From: Actinobacteria bacterium casp-actino8
Lineage (GTDB): Bacteria; Actinomycetota; Acidimicrobiia; Acidimicrobiales; Ilumatobacteraceae
Direction: 5' to 3'
DNA: 26,632 bases
Assembly: GCA_001510455.1 (NCBI GenBank)
Contig: LFFH01000008.1
Coordinates: forward strand, 1 to 26,632
Part shown: positions 16,205 through 22,292 of the stretch, piece after piece
Numbering within the stretch: the stretch's first letter is position 1
Layout of the letters: the number at the start of each line of letters is the position of its first letter
Notes under the pieces: model-generated
Database searches by the model: none
Told to the model about the DNA's origin: nothing
The model's input: the letters and a program-made list of their open reading frames with translations, nothing else
Translations under genes and position numbers: made by a program

Positions 16205-17473
16205 TCAGCGTGAGGTGACGGGGACGTAATCACGTGCCTCGACACCGGTGTACCACTGGCGCGGACGCGAGATCTTCTGTTCCTTGTCGTTGAGCAACTC
16301 CTGCCAGTGAGCCAGCCAGCCGACGGTTCGCGGGATGGCGAACAGAACCGTGAACATCGCAACGGGGAAACCGAGCGCCTGGTAAATGAGGCCCGAGTAG
16401 AAGTCGACGTTCGGGTACAACTTGCGATCGACGAAGTACGGATCGCTGAGTGCGGTCTCTTCGAGTTTGAGAGCGATGTCGAGCAGCGGATTCTTTCCGG
16501 TCACCTCGAAGACGTCGTAGGCGGTCTTCTTGATGATCTTGGCGCGTGGGTCGTAGTTCTTGTACACGCGGTGGCCGAAACCCATGAGTCGGCTGCCCTT
16601 GCCGCTCTTGACGTCGTCGATGAAGGCCGAGACGTTGTCGATCGAACCGATCTCTTCGAGCATGCGAACCACGGCTTCGTTGGCGCCTCCGTGAAGCGGG
16701 CCGTAGAGGGCTGACGCAGCCGCGGCGGCCGAGGTGTAAGGGTCGGAGTGGCTGGAGCCCACGACGCGCATGGCGGTGGTGCCGCAGTTCTGCTCGTGAT
16801 CGGCATGGAGGATGAAGAGAACGTCCATGGCCCGCTCGAGACGGGGGTCGATCTCGTACTCACCCACCTTCCACATCATGTTGAGGAAGTTGGCCGGGAA
16901 CGACAGTTTGTTGTCGGGATACTGGAAGGGCAGACCGACCGAGAAGCGATACGCCATGGCGGCCAAGGTGGGGGACTTCGCGATGAGACGGAGGATCTGC
17001 TTGTCGCGACTTTCCTTGCTCTGGATGTCCTTGGCGTCGTCGTAGAAGGTCCCGAGAGCGGCAACCGAACTCACGAACATGCCCATCGGGTGTGCGTCGT
17101 AATGGAAACCGTCCACGAAGCGCTTGCGCATGTTCTCATGGATGAAGGTGTGGTGAGTGACGTCGTGCGTCCACTTCTCGAGCTGTGCCTTGTTGGGCAA
17201 CTCACCGTTCAACAACAGATAGGCGACTTCGAGATAGGTGCTCTTCTCGGCGAGTTGCTCGATGGGGTAGCCGCGATAGCGAAGGATTCCGGCGTCACCG
17301 TCGAGAAACGTGACGGAACTCTTGCAAGCGGCGGTCTGCATGTAGGCCGGGTCGTAGATGTAGAGCGACGGATCCAGCTCTCGTACCGCCGAGGCCGGGA
17401 AGACTCCGCCCTCGATCGGGACCGTCACCTTCTTGCCGGTGCGGTCGTCGATGATCGTGATGGTGTCGGGCAC
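16205..17473 (-). CDS. gltA: Citrate synthase, type II
   Basis: 422 residues from GTG 17473, chosen for its AAGGGG ribosome binding site (17488-17483) and because the protein then begins VPDTITIIDDRTGKKV, like known GltA. It condenses acetyl-CoA and oxaloacetate to citrate, the entry to the TCA cycle. Family landmarks: SSVTFLDGDAGILRYRGYPIEQLAEKS, FSANL-type core replaced here by SFPANFLNMMW, LHADHEQNCGTTAMRVVGSSH, GPLHGGANEAVVRML with a catalytic His, GFGHRVYKNYDPRA with the second catalytic His, and PNVDFYSGLIYQ with the catalytic Asp. The length fits the large Gram-negative-like hexameric type. The open frame extends upstream to 18040 without homology and is not part of the gene. Confidence 0.96.
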   Translation of the reverse strand: MPDTITIIDDRTGKKVTVPIEGGVFPASAVRELDPSLYIYDPAYMQTAACKSSVTFLDGDAGILRYRGYPIEQLAEKSTYLEVAYLLLNGELPNKAQLEKWTHDVTHHTFIHENMRKRFVDGFHYDAHPMGMFVSSVAALGTFYDDAKDIQSKESRDKQILRLIAKSPTLAAMAYRFSVGLPFQYPDNKLSFPANFLNMMWKVGEYEIDPRLERAMDVLFILHADHEQNCGTTAMRVVGSSHSDPYTSAAAAASALYGPLHGGANEAVVRMLEEIGSIDNVSAFIDDVKSGKGSRLMGFGHRVYKNYDPRAKIIKKTAYDVFEVTGKNPLLDIALKLEETALSDPYFVDRKLYPNVDFYSGLIYQALGFPVAMFTVLFAIPRTVGWLAHWQELLNDKEQKISRPRQWYTGVEARDYVPVTSR

Positions 17474-17497
17474 CTTGCTCGTCCCCTTCGTGTTCGG

Positions 17498-17558
17498 CGG
17501 CTCGTTGTTCGAGCCGTGTCCTGCGTGCGGAGGCTTTCTCCCCCACGGGTCGAGGATA
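17498..17558 (-). promoter_or_regulatory. gltA promoter and leader hairpin
   Basis: On the minus strand TATCCT (17558-17553) is a TANNNT -10 box, giving a leader of about 70 nt. The leader holds a 7-bp hairpin, CGGCTCG-AACAA-CGAGCCG (17516-17498), 10 bases before the AAGGGG ribosome binding site. The ACAAGT pair of idh and acn is not present. The remaining 68 bp up to the carboxyltransferase stop (17559-17625) show nothing recognisable. Confidence 0.4.
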
Positions 17559-17625
17559 ACCGTCGGGCCGGTCCGGCACTCAGTCCGCTCGTGGAGCCCG
17601 GATGACGAATCGACGAGGCGTCGGG

Positions 17626-18966
17626 TCAGAGAGGGGAGTTGTCGTGTTTGCGCCCCGGGAGGTGCTCGCGCTTGTCGAGCAGGGTCGACAGGGCCCCACA
17701 CACGACGGAGCGGGTGTCGGCTGGTTCGATCACCGCATCGACGAACCCACGTTCGGCGGCTACGTAGGGGTTCAACAGACGCTCGGTGTAGTCGGCTTCG
17801 AACGCCACTCGCTCCTCTGGTGTGGCGCGCCGCTGAAGAATGGCGGCCGCTTGGCCGGCACCCATGACGGCGAGTTCCGCCCACGGCCAGGCCACACACA
17901 GATCGTTGCCCATTCGCTTGGAGTCCATGACGATGTAGGCCCCGCCGTAGCTCTTGCGCAGGATCACGCAGATTCGCGGCACAGTGGCGCGCCCGTAGGC
18001 GAACACGAGTTGCGCCCCGTGACGGATCATGCCGCGCCACTCGAGATCCTTGCCGGGGTAGAAGCCGGGTGTGTCGACGAGGGTGATGATCGGAAGGTTG
18101 AAGGCATCACAGAACGCCACGAAACGGGCGCCCTTCTGAGAAGCCGGGATGTCGAGTGTTCCGGCCAACACCATCGGCTGATTGGCGAGAACTCCGACCG
18201 GTCGACCATCCAGGGTGGCGAACCCGGTGACCAAGTTGGCCGACCATCGGGCACGGATCTCGAAGAAGTCTCCGTCGTCGCAGATGTCGCGAATCACGTC
18301 CCGAACGTCGTAACTGCCGGTGGACGACGGGGGAATACGCTCGCCGGCTTCGGGGGTCGCACGATCGGACGTGTCGTCAGTGGCGAACTCGACGGGCTCG
18401 ACGTCGGAGTTGTCGGGGAAGTACGACAACAACTGTTCGACGGCGGAAACAGCCGACTCGAGATCGGGCGTCACGAGCGAGGCGGCACCGGTGTGGCGAG
18501 CGTGAGCCACGGCACCACCGAGTTCGTCGTTGTCGATGGCCACACCGGTGAATTCGGTGACCATCGTCGGACCCGAGACGAAGGCGTAGGAGCGCTCGGT
18601 CATGACGACGTGATCGACGATGCCGAGGAGAAGTGCCGGACCCGAGACCGCTGGACCGTCGACGATCATGATCGTGGGAACCTTGCCCGAACAATCGGTG
18701 AGCGCGCGTGCAGCCAGCCCCCATCCGTGAAGGGCCGACATGCCCTCGGTGATGTCGGCGCCCGACGACGCGATCACGGCGACGAGTGGAATCTGCTCGT
18801 CGACCGCGGTGCGGGCGCCGGTTTCGATGATCGACGACGCTTCGTTGCTCAGTGCACCTTTGTGGACGTCACTACTCACCTCGACCCAGACGACCGACCG
18901 ATCGCCCACCCGTCTGACTTCGGCCCGGGCCGCCCCCGGAACACGGGATCGCAGGGGCACGGACAT
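17626..18966 (-). CDS. Acyl-CoA carboxylase carboxyltransferase (beta) subunit, remodelled N-terminal half
   Basis: 446 residues from ATG 18966. Carboxyltransferases move a carboxyl group from biotin to acetyl- or propionyl-CoA, giving malonyl- or methylmalonyl-CoA. The C-terminal crotonase-like half is classic: LVDTPGFYPGKDLEWRGMIRHGAQL, ICVILRKSYGGAYIVMDSK and AWPWAELAVMGAGQAA. The N-terminal half is shorter than the 510-550 residues usual for PccB/AccD5: about 75 residues with the RERIxxLLDxGSF block are missing. Where PccB has DSGGARIQEG and GPCAGGAVYSPAL, this protein has SSGADITEG and GPAVSGPALLLG, so the CoA and oxyanion region is altered. No biotin carboxylase is in the window. The LysR gene lies 17 bp upstream on the same strand; TACTGT (18979-18974) could be its own -10, 7 bases before ATG. 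Confidence 0.87.
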   Translation of the reverse strand: MSVPLRSRVPGAARAEVRRVGDRSVVWVEVSSDVHKGALSNEASSIIETGARTAVDEQIPLVAVIASSGADITEGMSALHGWGLAARALTDCSGKVPTIMIVDGPAVSGPALLLGIVDHVVMTERSYAFVSGPTMVTEFTGVAIDNDELGGAVAHARHTGAASLVTPDLESAVSAVEQLLSYFPDNSDVEPVEFATDDTSDRATPEAGERIPPSSTGSYDVRDVIRDICDDGDFFEIRARWSANLVTGFATLDGRPVGVLANQPMVLAGTLDIPASQKGARFVAFCDAFNLPIITLVDTPGFYPGKDLEWRGMIRHGAQLVFAYGRATVPRICVILRKSYGGAYIVMDSKRMGNDLCVAWPWAELAVMGAGQAAAILQRRATPEERVAFEADYTERLLNPYVAAERGFVDAVIEPADTRSVVCGALSTLLDKREHLPGRKHDNSPL

Positions 18967-18973
18967 GCCGAGA

Positions 18974-18979
18974 ACAGTA
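18974..18979 (-). promoter_or_regulatory. -10 box for leaderless carboxyltransferase mRNA
   Basis: TACTGT on the minus strand fits TANNNT and sits 7 bases before ATG 18966, in the 17-bp gap after the LysR stop. It suggests that the carboxyltransferase can be transcribed separately from the LysR gene. Confidence 0.4.
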
Positions 18980-18983
18980 GGCG

Positions 18984-19919
18984 TCAGTTCGCCTTCAACG
19001 GGAACGCATCAGTCCCCACGTGGACCCCTGGTTGACGTTGGCCACGACGTTCGATGAGGTCTCGGGCCACTTCGAACGCGGCTCGAGTCGGAGGCCCGGG
19101 TCTCGGGCGACGCCGTTGGACCCATCCGACGACTCGGCGGGGGAGTTCGGGCACCGCCACACGTCGGAATTCACCTTTCAACCATCGGGGCACTGCGGTG
19201 GCCGGCACGATGGCGGCCCCGAAACCCTCGAAGGCGAGTGACGTCATGAGTCGGACGCCGTCGATCTCGGCCTGAGCGGTCAGGGTGACCCCGGCGTTGT
19301 CGGCGGCTCGGTTGATGATGCGACGCAAGGTCGATGACGGCGGTGGCATCAGGACGGGGTGCTCGGCGAGGTCGCGCATCGTGAGTTGTTCGGCTTCGAA
19401 CCAGGGATGTGATCCGGGTGCGAGCAGAACCAGATCCTCGGCGAAGAGAGGTTCGACGTGGGCCTCGGGATCGTCAACCGGGAGGTGCACGATGCAGGCG
19501 TCGAGGTTGCCGCTCAACAGGCGCGGGACGAGAGTGGTGGTGCCCCCCTCGGAGATGGTCGGTTGCACGTGCGGATGGTCGAGGGTGAGCTGGTTGAGGA
19601 ATTGGGGCATGAGCCAGCGGCCGGTGGTGCCGATGACGCCGATCTGGGTGGCGCCCGAGACGATGTCGTCGAGGGCAGCGATATCGGCCGAGATCTCGTC
19701 GAATTCCCGAAGGATTCGGCGACCTCGTTCGACGACCAGGGCTCCCTCGTCGGTGATCTGGCCCGATGTGCGGTCGACCAAGGTGACGCCGAGCTCTCGC
19801 TCCAGCCGGGCGATATGGGCCGAGACGTTGGACTGAACGGTGAACAGGGCGCGGGCGGCGGCCGAGAACGACCCGTGGTCGGCGATGGCGATCAGGGAGG
19901 AGATCTGTCGGAGGTCCAC
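18984..19919 (-). CDS. LysR-family transcriptional regulator
   Basis: 311 residues from GTG 19919. The N-terminal winged helix (1-60) is typical: LRQISSLIAIADHGSFSAAARAL, VQSNVSAHIARLERELGVTLVDR and TDEGALVVERGRRIL. The effector-binding domain follows from about residue 90 (ATQIGVIGTTGRWLMPQFLNQL, then LDACIVHLPVDDPEAHVEPLFAEDLVLLAPG). The effector is unknown. Its promoter has a TAGGGT -10 box (19931-19926) 6 bases before the GTG, overlapped by a CTATC/GATAG inverted repeat of LysR geometry, so it is likely autoregulated. The adjacent same-strand carboxyltransferase and the divergent 6C-like RNA are plausible targets. Confidence 0.92.
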   Translation of the reverse strand: MDLRQISSLIAIADHGSFSAAARALFTVQSNVSAHIARLERELGVTLVDRTSGQITDEGALVVERGRRILREFDEISADIAALDDIVSGATQIGVIGTTGRWLMPQFLNQLTLDHPHVQPTISEGGTTTLVPRLLSGNLDACIVHLPVDDPEAHVEPLFAEDLVLLAPGSHPWFEAEQLTMRDLAEHPVLMPPPSSTLRRIINRAADNAGVTLTAQAEIDGVRLMTSLAFEGFGAAIVPATAVPRWLKGEFRRVAVPELPRRVVGWVQRRRPRPGPPTRAAFEVARDLIERRGQRQPGVHVGTDAFPLKAN

Positions 19920-19925
19920 GTCGGC

Positions 19926-19964
19926 ACCCTATCGCCAGAAATGATAGGGGATATCTCGCCTATC
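19926..19964. promoter_or_regulatory. LysR operator candidate: three CTATC/GATAG half-sites
   Basis: CCCTATC (19927-19933) and GATAGGG (19943-19949) form a 7-bp inverted repeat with a 9-bp spacer. Its inner T and A give the T-N11-A geometry of LysR sites. A third half-site CCTATC (19959-19964) lies 4 bases before the -35 of the divergent 6C-like RNA. The first arm overlaps the lysR -10 TAGGGT. Confidence 0.55.
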
Positions 19965-19967
19965 GAC

Positions 19968-19996
19968 TTGAACGTTCCCCTATTCACGTGCATAAT
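19968..19996 (+). promoter_or_regulatory. Sigma-70-type promoter of the 6C-like RNA
   Basis: TTGAAC (19968-19973), 17 bp, then CATAAT (19991-19996): four of six and five of six matches to the consensus with the ideal spacer. It predicts a start near 20003, just before three C-loop hairpins. It is the only promoter in the window with a recognisable -35. Confidence 0.6.
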
Positions 19997-20002
19997 TTCA
20001 CA

Positions 20003-20118
20003 TGTCGATCGTTGTGCGTTTCCCCCAAACGCACGCGACGTGGTTCCGATTAGTGGCTCCCCCCGCCACGGGAACCCCAGGTTGAGAGGCCCCGCTTCCC
20101 CCAAGCGGGGCCTTTCCC
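20003..20118 (+). ncRNA. 6C-like small RNA (C-run hairpin RNA)
   Basis: Between its promoter and a terminator-like hairpin lie three strong stem-loops, each with a loop that is almost all C. Loop 1: GTGCGTTT (20014-20021) and AAACGCAC (20027-20034) around CCCCC. Loop 2: GTGGC (20053-20057) and GCCAC (20065-20069) around TCCCCCC, inside an outer GGTTCC/GGAACC stem (20042-20047, 20071-20076). Loop 3 is the 11-bp terminator stem with a CCCCC loop. Two C-run hairpins followed by a terminator is the described pattern of actinobacterial 6C RNA, an sRNA class whose exposed C runs can pair with G-rich mRNA leaders. The loops here carry 5, 6 and 5 cytosines. Exact ends are estimates, and I have not compared it with a covariance model. 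Confidence 0.72.
20087..20118 (+). terminator. Intrinsic terminator of the 6C-like RNA
   Basis: An uninterrupted 11-bp stem (20087-20097 with 20103-20113) closes a CCCCC loop and is followed by a weak T tract, TTTCCC. It is the strongest terminator-like hairpin in the window. The downstream 41 bp up to the next -10 box show nothing else. Confidence 0.65.
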
Positions 20119-20158
20119 GTTCTGGCGTTCCGCATCGGAAAGCCGACGATCTGCTTCG

Positions 20159-20170
20159 TAGGGTGAGCTC
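20159..20170 (+). promoter_or_regulatory. -10 box for leaderless HAD-PlsC mRNA
   Basis: TAGGGT (20159-20164) lies exactly 6 bases before ATG 20171. It is the same hexamer and gap as at the LysR gene. Confidence 0.5.
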
Positions 20171-21595
20171 ATGCGCGAGGCGGCGATCTTCGATCTCGAT
20201 CGAACTCTCCTCATCGGGGCGTCGGGTCCCGTGCTGTCGGACGCGCTGCGTGAGGCCGGTCTTCGCTCGGGAAGCATCCCCGGTGAGCGTCTTGTCTTCG
20301 AAGTGTTCAACCGCGTCGGTGAGACGTTGCCGGCGATGGCTCTCACGCGACAGGGAGTCGCGTTGGCGCGCGGAAAATCGCGTGAGGCCGTCCGGCGAGC
20401 CGCCGAAGGAGCGGCGTCTCGATTGGCCGCGCTCGTTCCTCCGTTCGCACGCGCCGAGTTCGAGCGTCATCGTTCGGCGAATCGTCTTCTGGTGATCGCA
20501 ACGACCACTCCACGTGATCTCGTCGAACCGCTCGCTGATCTTCTCGGTTTCGACCACGTGATCGCGACCACTTACGAACACGACGAGAATCAGTTGTACA
20601 CCGGACGACTCGACGGCCCATTCGTCTGGAGCAGTGGCAAGGTATCGGCCGTTCGTGACTGGGCCATTCGTGCCGATGTCGATCTCGATCGCTCGTATGC
20701 GTACTCCGACAGCGTGTACGACCTACCTCTGTTGTCGGCGGTCGGATTTCCTCACGCAGTGAATCCCGATCCACGACTGCAGATCGTGGCGACCACACGA
20801 CGTTGGCCGATTCTTCACTTCGACGTTTCGCCGGGAGTCGCGAAGGTGCCGGTGGTCAACGTCGAGATCCAGAAGCTCGCTCTCGAATTCGCCCGACCGA
20901 GCGTGTTTCCTTTCGCCCGATTCGACATCGACGGCGTGGGCAACGTGCCTCTCGATGGCCCAGCGATCCTGTGCGGCAACCATCGCTCTTACTTCGACGT
21001 CTTCGCCATGGCGATCACGGTGGCGCGAACGGGACGTACGGTCCGCTTCCTCGGCAAGAAAGAAGTCTTCGAAGCACCGGTGATCGGCCAACTGGCGACC
21101 GCCCTCGGGGGCATTCGCGTCGATCGCGGTACCGGGAGTGTCGAACCACTTCAGTTCGCCGAGGACGCTCTCGCCGCCGGCGAGATGGTGGCGATCATGC
21201 CCGAAGGCACGATCCCTCGCGGTCCGGCTTTCTTCGATCCGGTGTTGAAGGGACGTTGGGGGGCGGCCCGTCTCGCCATGGCGACCGGTGCTCCGGTCGT
21301 TCCGGTCGGATTGTGGGGAACCGAGAAGGTGTGGCCGCGTGCCTCGCGAATCCCTCACGTGCTGAACGTGACGGATCCTCCGCTGGTCCGGATTCGAGTG
21401 GGAGAGCCGATACGTCTGCGTGGAAAGCAGCCCGATCCGGCGACCAAACGCATCATGAAGGCGATCACGGCCTTGCTTCCCGACGAAGCTCGAGTGAAGC
21501 GCACCCCGTCGGAGGCCGAACTCCTCCTCACGTACCCGCCGGGCTACAGCGGGGATCCCGAGCGAGAGACCAGTCGTCGACCGGGAACCGACTGA
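20171..21595 (+). CDS. HAD-IB phosphatase fused to 1-acyl-glycerol-3-phosphate acyltransferase
   Basis: 474 residues, ATG 20171. Residues 1-210 are a SerB-like HAD phosphatase: IFDLDRTL gives nucleophile D8 and acid D10, IATTTPRDL carries motif II Thr, K157 motif III, and AYSDSVYDLPLL the metal aspartates D180/D184. Residues 245-450 are a PlsC acyltransferase: LCGNHRSYFD gives H271-x4-D276, then FLGKKEVFEAPVIGQL, GGIRVDRG and IMPEGT (EGT 345-347). The PlsC half should acylate lysophosphatidic acid at the inner membrane surface. The phosphatase half could act on phosphatidic acid or a related phosphate, but its substrate is not known. Such fusions occur in actinobacteria, so it is not a sequencing artefact. 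It has its own leaderless promoter. Confidence 0.92.
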   Translation: MREAAIFDLDRTLLIGASGPVLSDALREAGLRSGSIPGERLVFEVFNRVGETLPAMALTRQGVALARGKSREAVRRAAEGAASRLAALVPPFARAEFERHRSANRLLVIATTTPRDLVEPLADLLGFDHVIATTYEHDENQLYTGRLDGPFVWSSGKVSAVRDWAIRADVDLDRSYAYSDSVYDLPLLSAVGFPHAVNPDPRLQIVATTRRWPILHFDVSPGVAKVPVVNVEIQKLALEFARPSVFPFARFDIDGVGNVPLDGPAILCGNHRSYFDVFAMAITVARTGRTVRFLGKKEVFEAPVIGQLATALGGIRVDRGTGSVEPLQFAEDALAAGEMVAIMPEGTIPRGPAFFDPVLKGRWGAARLAMATGAPVVPVGLWGTEKVWPRASRIPHVLNVTDPPLVRIRVGEPIRLRGKQPDPATKRIMKAITALLPDEARVKRTPSEAELLLTYPPGYSGDPERETSRRPGTD

Positions 21596-21607
21596 GCCCC
21601 GGCTCGA

Positions 21608-22276
21608 TCAGGAGTGAGGAAAGGCCGGCCCGTCGAATCGATCGATCGTGGCGAAACCGTCCACGGCCGTGCGCTTCAAGCGGGTGGGTTGTTTGACCGG
21701 ATGGCCGAGAAAGATGGTGGCCGCCAGAGCATGGTTCTCGGGAAGCCCGAGAAGAGGTCCGGTCACGTCTTCGGCCCGCGACGCGAAGGTGGTGATCACT
21801 CCGCCGAGACCTTCGGATCGGGCCGCCAACAAGAGATTCCAACAGAACGGATACACCGATGCGCCACCAGTGATCGGTGCTCGATCGAGATCCTTGTCCA
21901 TCATGGCGATTCGAGACAGATCGGCGGCGATGGCAAGAACGACGGGAATGCGCTCGATCTCGGAGAGGAGTTGATTCGGAACGTTGCCGGGCCGTTTCGA
22001 TTCGAGTTCGTAGGGCGCCGGCGGAACCGATGAGAACGGTGTGATTCCGGTGGCCGAGATCGCTGCGTACTCGTCCCACACTGGGGTCATCGCATCGGCG
22101 AGTTGCCGTCGGAGTCGAGAACTTTCGACCACCGCCACGCGCCAAGGCTGACGGTTGCCGCCGCTCGGAGCGAATCGCGCGATGTCGAGCACTCGGGCGA
22201 GAACGGAAGCATCGACGGGCTCGTCGGTGAACGAGCGAACGGATCCGCTGCCGCGGAGAGCATCGACCAGATCCAT
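21608..22276 (-). CDS. Nitroreductase-family FMN oxidoreductase
   Basis: 222 residues from ATG 22276; the open frame runs further upstream into aconitase but without homology. These FMN flavoproteins reduce nitro groups, quinones, enones or other acceptors with NAD(P)H. FMN-binding blocks are clear: GSVRSFTDEPVDASVLARVL, IARFAPSGGNRQPWRVAVV, then LLLAARSEGLGGVITTF and the C-terminal FLGHPVKQPTRLKRTAVDGF. It lies 16 bp after the aconitase stop on the same strand, so it is probably translated from the acn mRNA. The substrate is unknown; the sequence resembles the oxidoreductase branch common in actinobacteria that use varied electron acceptors. Confidence 0.9.
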   Translation of the reverse strand: MDLVDALRGSGSVRSFTDEPVDASVLARVLDIARFAPSGGNRQPWRVAVVESSRLRRQLADAMTPVWDEYAAISATGITPFSSVPPAPYELESKRPGNVPNQLLSEIERIPVVLAIAADLSRIAMMDKDLDRAPITGGASVYPFCWNLLLAARSEGLGGVITTFASRAEDVTGPLLGLPENHALAATIFLGHPVKQPTRLKRTAVDGFATIDRFDGPAFPHS

Positions 22277-22292
22277 CGCGATCCCGTCGAGA

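Noticed and set aside
17474..18040. N-terminal extension of citrate synthase to 18040
   Set aside because: The extra residues are Arg-rich and have no family similarity. GTG 17473 has a good ribosome binding site and gives the normal GltA start.
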